Source: Pseudomonas trivialis (GTDB lineage: Bacteria > Pseudomonadota > Gammaproteobacteria > Pseudomonadales > Pseudomonadaceae). From it: a DNA stretch of 64,000 nucleotides. The notes under the pieces were generated by a model. It saw nothing but the letters and a program-made list of their open reading frames with translations. It was not told the origin of the DNA and did no database searches. A program made the position numbers and the translations under genes. The stretch lies in NCBI RefSeq assembly GCF_001439805.1, contig NZ_JYLK01000007.1:62001-126000 (forward strand), written 5' to 3'. Shown piece by piece: positions 1-7,722 of the stretch (its first letter is position 1; each line of letters starts with the position of its first letter).

Positions 1-390
1 CGGCTCGGCCTCGTCCTGCTCCGGGGTGATGGGCATGCGCTGGGTCAGGCTGCAGCCGCCGCCGAGGCTGGCGCGGCTGTTGATCAGGTCGGCGAGGCGT
101 TGCATCAGGTCCGCCGCCACGGCGCTGGGATCGTCCCCCGGCAGCAGGCTGGTGCTGCTCGCCGGGTCCTGGCGCGCCTGCTCCAGTTGTTCGCGCAGGC
201 TGTCGCGCTGGCGCAACACGCCGGCGTAACGCTGCTGCTGCTCGCGCAATTGTTCGGCCTGCTCGCCCATGGCGCGCAACGGCCCGGCGAACCAGCTGTC
301 GATCAACAGCCAGTACGCGGCGCCGAGCACCAGCGCGAGGGCGATCAAGGCCGCGCCACGGCGTTCACGGGGTGTCAGTGGACGGCGCAT
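1..390 (-). CDS. gspM: Type II secretion protein M (GspM), 3' end outside the window
   Basis: Inner-membrane assembly protein of the type II secretion system that pairs with GspL. The visible N-terminal part has a short basic head (MRRPLTPRERR), one hydrophobic membrane segment at about residues 12-29, then a Gln/Glu/Arg-rich helical stretch (about 35-65) typical of the periplasmic coiled part of GspM. The start overlaps the end of gspL by 26 bp, and it is the last gene seen of the E-to-M run. The reading frame is open to the left edge, so the C-terminal ferredoxin-like domain is not visible. Identification rests on position after gspL and topology; GspM proteins have little sequence conservation. 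Confidence 0.8.
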   Translation of the reverse strand, partial: MRRPLTPRERRGAALIALALVLGAAYWLLIDSWFAGPLRAMGEQAEQLREQQQRYAGVLRQRDSLREQLEQARQDPASSTSLLPGDDPSAVAADLMQRLADLINSRASLGGGCSLTQRMPITPEQDEAEP

Positions 391-1408
391 CGGCAGCCTC
401 CTGGTGCAGGTGGGCGCGCAAGGAAAACTGATCCTTGCCGGTTTGCGCATCGGGCTGGATCACCCCTTCGAACTGGGCGTTTTCCAGGCTGCGGCAGGCC
501 TTGATGCGGGTGATCAGGGCACTGGCCTTGGCGCTTTGCCCGGAGAACGAAACGTCGGCGCCATCGTTGACTTCCAACTGGTCGATCCAGGTGTCGGACG
601 GCAGGCACGCGGTCAGTTCATTGAGCAGCGCCGCCAGCGGCGGTTGCGCCATTTTGCGGCGGATCAGGTACTGCGCGGCGCCACGGGTATTGAGCAATTG
701 CTGACGCAGCGCCTGCACCTGCGCCACCTCGGCTTTTTGCTCGCGCACACTGTGATGCATGGCGTCGAGCACGCGCTGACGGTCGTTGAGCCACAACAGC
801 ATCGCCGCAATCAGCAGCGCGCCGCACAGCCACGGCAGGCTGCGCTGCAAACCCTTGCCGGCAGGGCGCTGGCGTGGACGCAGCGGCGCCGGCAGCAGAT
901 CGATGCCCATCACCTGCCCCGCGCCATCGTCCACGTCCACCGCATGGGGACGCAGGCCAAGGGCGGCGCACTCTTCGAGAATCCGGTCCAGGCGCTCGCG
1001 CAGGATCGCCACCAGCGTCACCTCAACATGGGTCGCTGTGCGGCGCTCCTGGCGTGCGACGAAGTACACCTGTGCGGCGTCGAACGGCGTAAAGCGGTCA
1101 AGTTCATAGCCGACCACCGTCGACAGGTTGCGCGCGGCGGCCAGCGGCAATTGCAGGGTCTGGCGCAGCACCGCGTCGCGGCCCAGCAGCAGTACCTGGC
1201 GCGCGTCGCCCGCGAGGGTTTGCACCGGCGCGGTCAGCGGCCAGCGGTAAACCTGCTCGGCCGCATCCTGCACCAGCAGCCATGCCGGCACGCAGCCGCG
1301 CAGCTCCTTGAGCCACAGTCGCCAGCCCTGTTGCAGGACGCTGCCGTGCCAGCGCCGTGCGACCGGTTCGATCAGCACCTGCAGGCGGGCGGCCAGGTGT
1401 TCATTCAT
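365..1408 (-). CDS. gspL: Type II secretion protein L (GspL)
   Basis: GspL is a bitopic inner-membrane protein that anchors the GspE ATPase and contacts GspM. The 347-residue protein has a large N-terminal cytoplasmic part, a single membrane segment near residues 190-210 (LPWLCGALLIAAMLLWL) and a C-terminal periplasmic domain, the standard GspL layout, at slightly less than the usual length. I chose the ATG at 1408 because it forms an ATGA overlap with the gspK stop codon, the same junction used at most other borders of this operon; an in-frame TTG lies nine bases upstream. Translationally coupled to gspK and gspM. Confidence 0.85.
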   Translation of the reverse strand: MNEHLAARLQVLIEPVARRWHGSVLQQGWRLWLKELRGCVPAWLLVQDAAEQVYRWPLTAPVQTLAGDARQVLLLGRDAVLRQTLQLPLAAARNLSTVVGYELDRFTPFDAAQVYFVARQERRTATHVEVTLVAILRERLDRILEECAALGLRPHAVDVDDGAGQVMGIDLLPAPLRPRQRPAGKGLQRSLPWLCGALLIAAMLLWLNDRQRVLDAMHHSVREQKAEVAQVQALRQQLLNTRGAAQYLIRRKMAQPPLAALLNELTACLPSDTWIDQLEVNDGADVSFSGQSAKASALITRIKACRSLENAQFEGVIQPDAQTGKDQFSLRAHLHQEAADAPSTDTP

Positions 1409-2130
1409 TCTTGCCAACGTAGGACTCGATAAGGTTGTGCGCTGCCTTGCGCGGGACTCAATAAAACCGTGACTTGCAACTGCGCGTGATAACCGCCGGG
1501 GCGTTGTGCGCGGCTGTCGATCACCAGCACATCACCGGCGTTGGCGCCCACCGCGCTTTGACGCGGCAGGTTCAGGGCGCGGCGCATCAACGGGCTGGCG
1601 AACGCCGGGTCGGGCCGGTCCAGCCCGCTCCACAGGCTGATCTGCGGCACCATTTCGCTGTACAGCGCGCGACTCATGCCCGGCAACTGGCGCAGTTCTT
1701 CCACCACGCGAAACGGCGCATGGCCCTGGTTGCGCCGCACCTCCAGGGCTCTGGCCAACTGGTCGGCCTGGGCCTGGGTGGCGCCGCAGGCCAGGGCCAG
1801 GCGCGCAAAATCTCCCACGTCGGCGCTGTTGAGGTACAGCTTGCCGAGGTCGCTGCGAACGCTGACGCGCAATTGCGCATCATCGAACGTCAGCGGGACC
1901 TCACGACCGTCGGCCACCCACTGCTTGCGCTGCGTCGGATCAGCCAGCGCCTGCAGGGTCAATGCCACGCCCGCCTCGGCGGCCAGCAGCGCCTGGGTGT
2001 GCTGGCGATGCCACGCAGCCTGGCGGGTCTGCAGTTGTACCCAGCCGGCCAGCCCGCCCAGCAGCAGGCTGAGCAAGGCCAGCACCCACAGCACCAATAA
2101 CAGCGCGACACCGCGTTGCTGCTTGATCAT
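1405..2130 (-). CDS. gspK: Type II secretion minor pseudopilin GspK
   Basis: Minor pseudopilin that caps the tip of the type II pseudopilus. The protein begins MIKQQRGVALLLVLWVLALL, a prepilin-type leader with the hydrophobic helix straight after the processing Gly. GspK pseudopilins often have Val/Ala rather than Phe after that Gly, as here. A helix-hairpin-helix-like stretch (about 120-170) matches the SAM-like GspK domain. At 241 aa it is shorter than many GspK proteins, which commonly exceed 300 aa. The start at 2130 gives an ATGA overlap with gspJ. Substrate of the prepilin peptidase, which is not in this window. Confidence 0.85.
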   Translation of the reverse strand: MIKQQRGVALLLVLWVLALLSLLLGGLAGWVQLQTRQAAWHRQHTQALLAAEAGVALTLQALADPTQRKQWVADGREVPLTFDDAQLRVSVRSDLGKLYLNSADVGDFARLALACGATQAQADQLARALEVRRNQGHAPFRVVEELRQLPGMSRALYSEMVPQISLWSGLDRPDPAFASPLMRRALNLPRQSAVGANAGDVLVIDSRAQRPGGYHAQLQVTVLLSPAQGSAQPYRVLRWQE

Positions 2131-2756
2131 TCCGGCGCTCCGCCCGACAGGTTCAGCCGTAGCGCAACCACCTGGGTGACCCAGGGCACCGGCCCGTTCA
2201 CCCGTGCGTCGATGCGCACCGCATAGGGCAGGCGCTTGCTCCACGGCCACTCGTTGATCCAGCCGGTGGCCTGGCCCTTGGGCGACACGCCGCGATAGCT
2301 GAACTGCACGTCCTCGACGCCTTTGAGCAGCACCTGCGGTTCGCCGCGCGAGGCCGGCACGCTGACCTGCGCCGCCGACTCGAACCGCGCGAACGCCACC
2401 TGCAAATCACGCGCGGCCTCGGGGCCGCTCAGTTGCAGGGTAAAGCGCTGGATGCCGCCGCCCAGCACACCGGGCAAGGTCGCGACAAACTGCATGCGCT
2501 GCGCGGTGCCGCTGAAAAAGCCGTCGGCCTGGCTGTCGTCCTCGGTCACGTCCAGCGGCAACGCCTCGCTGATGGCGGTGCGCAAAAACTGCTGGGCAGC
2601 ACGCATTTCATCCAGGCTGACCGTGTAGCGCTGGGCCTTGAGCACCGCGCGATTGGCACCGAGCAAGGCACCGCCGACCAGGGTCAGCAACACGCCGAGC
2701 AGGCTGAGCACGATCATGATTTCAAGCAGGGTGAAGCCCTGCTGCCGCCGCGTCAC
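2127..2756 (-). CDS. gspJ: Type II secretion minor pseudopilin GspJ
   Basis: Minor pseudopilin of the GspI-J-K tip complex. The N-terminus reads VTRRQQGFTLLEIMIVLSLL, with the classic Gly-Phe-Thr-Leu-Leu-Glu processing motif followed by a hydrophobic helix; about 209 aa, near the family norm. The start is a GTG at 2756 that overlaps the gspI stop codon (GTGA). A longer reading upstream would bury the leader peptide behind 45 residues of non-pilin sequence, so I reject it. Part of the coupled H-I-J-K-L run. Confidence 0.88.
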   Translation of the reverse strand: MTRRQQGFTLLEIMIVLSLLGVLLTLVGGALLGANRAVLKAQRYTVSLDEMRAAQQFLRTAISEALPLDVTEDDSQADGFFSGTAQRMQFVATLPGVLGGGIQRFTLQLSGPEAARDLQVAFARFESAAQVSVPASRGEPQVLLKGVEDVQFSYRGVSPKGQATGWINEWPWSKRLPYAVRIDARVNGPVPWVTQVVALRLNLSGGAPE

Positions 2757-3115
2757 AAACCGGCCCCGGCGGCACGCAGTTTCAACGTGCTGAAGTGCGC
2801 CTGACGCGCGCCCTCGCTGACGGTCAAGTCGAGGCGAAACAGGTGCGGCTGGCCCATGCGGGTCGGCTGCTGGGCGATGTTCAGTTGCCAATGGATGCCG
2901 TCGAACTCGCCCTGGCGCACCTCGCTGACCAACGGGCCCATGGTTTCCTGGTCCAGCAGGCTCTGCGCCGCAAGGGTCAGGCGATCACTGCGATTGACCT
3001 GCAACAACGAGCGCGCGCTCTGGCCGAAAGCGACCAGCAACACCGTGCTGCAGATGGCCATGAGCGTCAGCGCGGCGAGCATTTCCAGCAGGGTAAACCC
3101 GCGCTGTCGCTTCAT
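2753..3115 (-). CDS. gspI: Type II secretion minor pseudopilin GspI
   Basis: Minor pseudopilin thought to nucleate the pseudopilus with GspJ and GspK. It has the short basic leader MKRQRG, then FTLLEMLAALTLMAI with the conserved Glu at position +5 of the mature form, and is 120 aa, the usual GspI length. The ATG overlaps the gspH stop by 4 bp and the gene ends in the GTGA overlap with gspJ. Assigned as GspI rather than GspH by its size and position between H and J. Confidence 0.86.
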   Translation of the reverse strand: MKRQRGFTLLEMLAALTLMAICSTVLLVAFGQSARSLLQVNRSDRLTLAAQSLLDQETMGPLVSEVRQGEFDGIHWQLNIAQQPTRMGQPHLFRLDLTVSEGARQAHFSTLKLRAAGAGL

Positions 3116-3543
3116 GGCAAGGCCCTGGATTCTACGCTGCCGGTCAGCCAGCCAACGTCGATGCGCCAGCGCCGAGTGCCGTTGGCCAACAGCAGGTTGC
3201 CGCCGGTGGAACTGCCATCCGGGTAGAACTCCACGGTGGAACCTGCCTGTTCAGCGGTGTGCAAGGTGACCTGCAGATCGGCCGGCCAGTATTTTGTTGG
3301 CCGGCCCGGCGCGGCAAAGCTCAGCCTGCGCAAGTCGAACACGGTGTGTTGCGCCGTGCCGCTGACAATGGCCCGCGCCCGCGTACTGCGCAGCGCTTCG
3401 ACCATCTGCCCGACTACCTGGCGTTCTTTTGCCGCGCGCAGGCCTTGTTGCAGGCCAAACCCCACCAGGCCGGCCGCGATGCTGATCAGCACGATCACCA
3501 CCAGCATTTCGAGCAAGGTAAAGCCGCGTTGGAGGTTGGGCAT
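3112..3543 (-). CDS. gspH: Type II secretion minor pseudopilin GspH
   Basis: Minor pseudopilin joining the tip complex to the GspG shaft. MPNLQRGFTLLEMLVVIVLI carries the prepilin cleavage signal (Gly-Phe) and Glu at +5. The 143-residue length and the C-terminal beta-rich part containing FYPDGSSTGG fit the GspH/FimT domain. It lies 10 bp after gspG and overlaps gspI by 4 bp. Confidence 0.86.
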   Translation of the reverse strand: MPNLQRGFTLLEMLVVIVLISIAAGLVGFGLQQGLRAAKERQVVGQMVEALRSTRARAIVSGTAQHTVFDLRRLSFAAPGRPTKYWPADLQVTLHTAEQAGSTVEFYPDGSSTGGNLLLANGTRRWRIDVGWLTGSVESRALP

Positions 3544-3553
3544 GGGCGCAGGT

Positions 3554-3979
3554 TTATTCCCAGTTGCCCAGGTCGGCGCTGTAGCCTTCGCCGCCGGGCT
3601 GGCCGTCCTGGCCGTAGAAGATCAGGTCGAACGCGCCGTGCTCGCCGGGGAAGCGATAGCCGAAGGCATGGCCGAACGGGTCCTTGAGGTCCGACTGCTT
3701 GGCGTAGGGGCCGGCCCAACCGGCGGTGTTGCCCGGCTTTTCGACCAGTTGCTGCAGGGACTTGGGCGGCGAGCCGACGTCCAGCCCGTAGCTTTCGATC
3801 TTCATGCCCAGGCTGGCCAGTTGCGCCTTGCCGGCGCCGTACTTGCCCTTGTCGACGTTGCCGCCGACCTGACGCACCACGATGGTGGCGACGATGCCCA
3901 GCAGCACGATAACCGCGAGCATTTCCAGCAGGGTGAAACCGCCCTGGCGGCGGGCGGGCTTGAATCGGGTGTGACGCAT
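3554..3979 (-). CDS. gspG: Type II secretion major pseudopilin GspG
   Basis: Major subunit of the periplasmic pseudopilus that pushes folded exoproteins through the outer-membrane secretin. The leader is basic (RFKPARRQGG), followed by FTLLEMLAVIVLLGIVA with Glu at +5. The C-terminal part keeps the family's DPFG, YRFPGEHG and GQDGQPGGEG segments, the last being the calcium-binding loop region, and ends in NWE. The ATG at 3979 was preferred to an in-frame TTG at 3994 because a GAGGAAG ribosome site lies six bases before it. Length 141 aa, typical. Confidence 0.92.
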   Translation of the reverse strand: MRHTRFKPARRQGGFTLLEMLAVIVLLGIVATIVVRQVGGNVDKGKYGAGKAQLASLGMKIESYGLDVGSPPKSLQQLVEKPGNTAGWAGPYAKQSDLKDPFGHAFGYRFPGEHGAFDLIFYGQDGQPGGEGYSADLGNWE

Positions 3980-3998
3980 GGGTTGCTTCCTCAAGGGT

Positions 3999-5201
3999 TC
4001 ATATATTGCTGGTCAGGCTCATCAGCGGCAGCATGATCGCCAGCATAATCACCGCCACCAGCACCGCCATGACCACGGTCAGGGACGGCACCAGGGCGGC
4101 CAGCAGGCGGTCGATGCCGCGTTTGGCCTCCACGTCGAACACGTCGGCGACCTTGAGCAGCATGCTGTCGAGTTCGCCGGCCTGTTCGCCGACTTCAATC
4201 ATTTGCAGGGCCAGGTCGGGCAGCAGCGGCTGCGCGCCAAAGGCGCTGGCCAGGGTGCCGCCGCCCTTGACCGAATCGGCGGCGTCGGCGACCTGGGCCT
4301 GCAGCGCACGGTTGGTGCAGACCTGCCGCGCAATCACCAGCGCTTGCAGCAGCGCCACGCCATTGCTGAGCAAGGTGCCAAGGGTACGCGTCAAGCGAGC
4401 CGCCTCGACGCGTTGCAGCAGCGGGCCGATCACGCGGATGCCGAGCAGGCGCCGGTCGTAACGCTCACGCCGCTGCGGGTCGCGCAGGCGCGCGGCGAGC
4501 GTCCAGCAGGCGACGATCAGGCCCGCCAGCACGGCCAGCCCGTACGCACCCAGAAACTGCCCGAGGCCGAGGATCACTTCAGTGATCAACGGGATCGGCA
4601 CGCCCAGGTCTTTGAAGATCGGCACGAATTGCGGCACCACGTACGCCAGCAGAAGGGCCAGCGAACCGAGCACGCCGACCACCAGAAACGCGGGATAGAT
4701 CAGCGCGTTGATCACTTCCCCTCTCAACAGTTGGCTGCGCTCCAGGTAATCACTGAGCTGACGCAGGGTATTTTCCAGGGCGCCACCGGCCTCGCCGGCG
4801 CGCACCATGCTCAGGTACAGCGGCGAGAACTGGCTGCCCTCCTCCTCCAGTGCTTTGGATAACGGCTGGCCGGCCTTGACGTGTTCGCGAATGCGCTCGA
4901 TCAGCGCGCGGGTCTGCGGCTGGCCAGGCTGTTTGAGCAGGATGCCCAGGGAACGTTCCAGGGGTTGCCCGGCGCCGAGCAGGGTTGCCAGTTGCTGGGT
5001 GAAACTGACCAGCGCCGCGCCGTTCAACTGACCACGGCCGAAGGCCTTGCGCAGGCCCTGGGCACCGGCCACATCGATGTGCAACAACAGCAGGCCGCGC
5101 TTGTGCAGCGCGGCGACGGCGGCGTCCTGGTCCCTGGCTTCCAGGGTGCCGTTTTGCGGCTGGCCCTGGCTGTCGAGGGCGCGGTATTTGAACAGGCTCA
5201 C
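3999..5201 (-). CDS. gspF: Type II secretion inner-membrane platform protein GspF
   Basis: Polytopic platform protein of the type II system that links the GspE motor to pseudopilin assembly. 400 aa with the two duplicated T2SSF domains (about 65-190 and 270-390) and three membrane segments: near 165-195, 210-235 and the extreme C-terminus (LTVVMAVLVAVIMLAIMLPL). The motif GxxxGxPLxxxL is visible as AGQPLERSL and again as AGQPLSKAL. The ATG overlaps the gspE stop by 4 bp. Gap to gspG is 19 bp. Confidence 0.92.
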   Translation of the reverse strand: MSLFKYRALDSQGQPQNGTLEARDQDAAVAALHKRGLLLLHIDVAGAQGLRKAFGRGQLNGAALVSFTQQLATLLGAGQPLERSLGILLKQPGQPQTRALIERIREHVKAGQPLSKALEEEGSQFSPLYLSMVRAGEAGGALENTLRQLSDYLERSQLLRGEVINALIYPAFLVVGVLGSLALLLAYVVPQFVPIFKDLGVPIPLITEVILGLGQFLGAYGLAVLAGLIVACWTLAARLRDPQRRERYDRRLLGIRVIGPLLQRVEAARLTRTLGTLLSNGVALLQALVIARQVCTNRALQAQVADAADSVKGGGTLASAFGAQPLLPDLALQMIEVGEQAGELDSMLLKVADVFDVEAKRGIDRLLAALVPSLTVVMAVLVAVIMLAIMLPLMSLTSNI

Positions 5202-6928
5202 GCGCCGTCTCCACGGGTGACGCGCAGCACTTCTTCCAGCGAGGTGACACCCGCCACGGCCTGGCGCAGGCCCTCTTCATGCAAGGTGCGCAGGCCGCCA
5301 CGGCGGGCGGCCTGTTCGAGGGTGGCGGCGTCGGCCTGGCGCATCAGCAGGCTGCGCAGTTCGTCGTTCATCACCAGCAATTCGGTGATCGCGCTGCGCC
5401 CGTGATAGCCGCCGCCCGGCGCGTCGGCGCGGGGGCGATAAAGCAGGATCGGGCGTTGTTCGGTAAAGCGGTCCAGGCCGTGTTCGGCGATCAGTTCCGG
5501 CGGCGCTTCGAAGGCTTCACGCGTGGCCGGGTCGAGACGGCGCACCAGGCGCTGGGCGAGGATGCCATTGACTGTCGAGGCGATCAGGTAGCTTTCGACG
5601 CCCATGTCCAACAGGCGCGTGATACTCGCCGCCGCACTGTTGGTGTGCAGGGTCGAGAGCACCAGGTGGCCGGTCAGCGAAGACTGGATGGCGATGCGGC
5701 AGGTTTCGAGGTCGCGGATTTCACCGATCATGATCACGTCCGGGTCCTGCCGCACGATAGAGCGCAACGCGCCGGCAAAGTCGAGGCCGATGGCGGGTTT
5801 GACCTGGATCTGGTTGATGCCTTCGAGCTGGTATTCCACCGGGTCTTCAACGGTGATGATCTTGCGCTCGGCGGTGTTGAGCCGTGACAGCGCGGTGTAC
5901 AGCGTGGTGGTCTTGCCCGAGCCGGTGGGGCCGGTGACCAGCAGGATGCCGTGGGGGCGCTCCAGCACTTCAAGGAAGGTTTCCAATCGCTGGCCGTCGA
6001 AGCCCAGGCTCTGGAAATCGAACTGCACGGTCTGGCGGTCGAGCAGGCGCATCACCACCGACTCGCCAAAACTGGTGGGCACGGTGGACACCCGCAAGTC
6101 GAGTTCCTTGCCCTGGATGCGCAGCATGATGCGGCCATCCTGGGGCAGGCGCCGCTCGGCGATGTCCAGCCGCGCCATGATCTTTACCCGCGAAATCACC
6201 GCCGCCGACGAGCTGGACGGCGGCGCTTCGGCTTCGTGCAGCACGCCATCGATGCGGTAGCGCACCTTGAGCTGGTTTTCGAAGGGTTCGATATGGATGT
6301 CGGAGGCGCGATGTTCCACCGCGCGTTGCAGGATCAGGTTGACCAGGCGAATCACCGGCGCTTCGGAGGCCATGTCCTTGAGGTGTTCGATGTCTTCCAG
6401 CGTGCCGCCCTGCTCGTCGAGGTTTTCGATCAGGGTGCCCATGGCCGAGCGGCCCTGGCCATAGTACCGCTCGATCAGGGTTTCGACCTCATTGCGCGGG
6501 CCCACCGCCAGCCACACCGGTACGCCGCAGGCATAGGCCATGGCCTGGAACGGGTAGGCCTGCGCGGGGTTGGCGGCCAGCACGCGCAAACCGCCCTGGC
6601 TCCAGCCCACGGGCACCACCTGGTAATGGCGCATGAAGCGCTCGGTCAGGGCCGGCAGTGGGTCGAGCAACGGCGGTGCGGCATCGGCCAGCACCAGCGG
6701 TGCGCCGAGCAGGTCGGCCCAGGCGCGGGCCAGTTCTATTTCCGAGACCAGCCCGAGGCGGGTGAGCAGGCCGAGCAATTCGGTGTCGTCGGATTCCTGG
6801 GACAGGCGCCGGGCGCGCTCCAGGTCAACGGTTTTCAACCCGGCCTGCTGCATCAGCCACGCGCATACCTGGTCGGTATCCGGAATGTGTATCTGGCAGG
6901 CATTGAGGGGTGTTGACGGGCTGGGCAT
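5198..6928 (-). CDS. gspE: Type II secretion ATPase GspE (no zinc tetracysteine)
   Basis: Cytoplasmic secretion ATPase that powers pseudopilus assembly. An N-terminal T2SSE_N domain (about 20-150) precedes the ATPase core with Walker A GPTGSGKT (333-340), an Asp box ITVEDPVEYQ (358-367), Walker B VIMIGEIRD (398-406) and the His box STLHTN (425-430). Length 576 aa. The segment after RLVRRLDP (461-466), where many GspE proteins carry two CxxC pairs binding zinc, has no cysteine at all: it is a divergent loop that resumes at YHGRSAITELL. First gene of the visible operon, 63 bp after the small exported protein gene. Confidence 0.93.
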   Translation of the reverse strand: MPSPSTPLNACQIHIPDTDQVCAWLMQQAGLKTVDLERARRLSQESDDTELLGLLTRLGLVSEIELARAWADLLGAPLVLADAAPPLLDPLPALTERFMRHYQVVPVGWSQGGLRVLAANPAQAYPFQAMAYACGVPVWLAVGPRNEVETLIERYYGQGRSAMGTLIENLDEQGGTLEDIEHLKDMASEAPVIRLVNLILQRAVEHRASDIHIEPFENQLKVRYRIDGVLHEAEAPPSSSSAAVISRVKIMARLDIAERRLPQDGRIMLRIQGKELDLRVSTVPTSFGESVVMRLLDRQTVQFDFQSLGFDGQRLETFLEVLERPHGILLVTGPTGSGKTTTLYTALSRLNTAERKIITVEDPVEYQLEGINQIQVKPAIGLDFAGALRSIVRQDPDVIMIGEIRDLETCRIAIQSSLTGHLVLSTLHTNSAAASITRLLDMGVESYLIASTVNGILAQRLVRRLDPATREAFEAPPELIAEHGLDRFTEQRPILLYRPRADAPGGGYHGRSAITELLVMNDELRSLLMRQADAATLEQAARRGGLRTLHEEGLRQAVAGVTSLEEVLRVTRGDGA

Positions 6929-6991
6929 GGGCGACTGTCTGAGAGGAATAGTTTGCAGGAGCCAGGAGCTCGCTCCTGCAAAGGGTTGCGC

Positions 6992-7213
6992 TTAGTTGGA
7001 CGTTTTCGGCGTGCCCGAACTGTTCTGCGGGCGGCCGCCCTTGGTGGTTTCGGCCTTCTGTTTTTTCGCTGCCTTGGCGTCGTGGGCCTGGGTCAGCACG
7101 GTGGAATCGGTGGCGCCGGACTTGGCGTCGGCATCGGTGGATTCAGCAGCCATGGCCGCGCCACTCAGTGCAACGCCCAGCACAACACCGGCACTCAACA
7201 GGGAAATCTTCAT
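6992..7213 (-). CDS. Small exported Ala/Lys-rich protein, function unknown
   Basis: A 73-residue protein beginning MKISLLSAGVVLGVALS with a clear signal peptide cleaved after AAMA; the mature part (about 50 residues) is hydrophilic and low in complexity, rich in Ala, Lys, Thr and Ser (KAAKKQKAETTKGG). The ATG at 7213 has a GGAGAAAG ribosome site seven bases upstream; a longer reading to 7234 adds a non-hydrophobic stretch and is less likely. It stands directly before gspE on the same strand, so it could be co-transcribed. I do not recognise a family. Confidence 0.6.
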   Translation of the reverse strand: MKISLLSAGVVLGVALSGAAMAAESTDADAKSGATDSTVLTQAHDAKAAKKQKAETTKGGRPQNSSGTPKTSN

Positions 7214-7722
7214 CAACTTTCTCCAGATCAACAACAGCGATTAGCTCGAGTGGCGTCTTGAACTCGCTCAAGACCCTACACCAAAGCCGTGTATATGACA
7301 GCCTGTTTAGGGCATGGCCTTTTAGAACTATTGGACAGAGCCATTAGTTCGCCACCCCGGCTGACATTTTCTTAAACCAATCGACCAGTAGGTTTAGTAT
7401 TGGTTCCAAAACGTAATGAAATATTTCTTATTTCGCGCAAAAAATAGCTTTTGTTTGACTTATTACCGCAAGAATTGCCTTAATTATCGGGTTTTTGCGA
7501 TTCAAAATGCCATCGCATGATATCGCATAGACACTATTTATAAGAATAACTCATACATTTTTAACACTCTTAAAACAGTGAAATTCGCCAAATAATTGCA
7601 ATTAGCCATCGGCTAAAAATTGCGTTAATGGCCAACTATTGCCTGTGAAAAAGTGACGAGCGTGTGCGCTGGAACACACTTGCTGCAGCGCCATGTTCAA
7701 TAAACAGTGACTGGAGAGACCC
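7214..7722. promoter_or_regulatory. AT-rich intergenic region before the GH3 gene, with a short dyad
   Basis: About 510 bases without a convincing gene and clearly richer in A/T than the flanks. It must hold the leftward promoter of the small exported protein/gsp genes and the rightward promoter of the GH3 gene. A short inverted repeat, TAGCC-ATC-GGCTA (7603-7615), flanked by AATTGC on both sides, lies about 110 bases before the GH3 start and could be an operator. I see no confident -35/-10 pair. Confidence 0.35.

Noticed and set aside
269..1432. 387-codon plus-strand frame across gspL and gspM
   Set aside because: Shadow of the coupled gsp operon; gspL, gspK and their ATGA overlaps explain the region.
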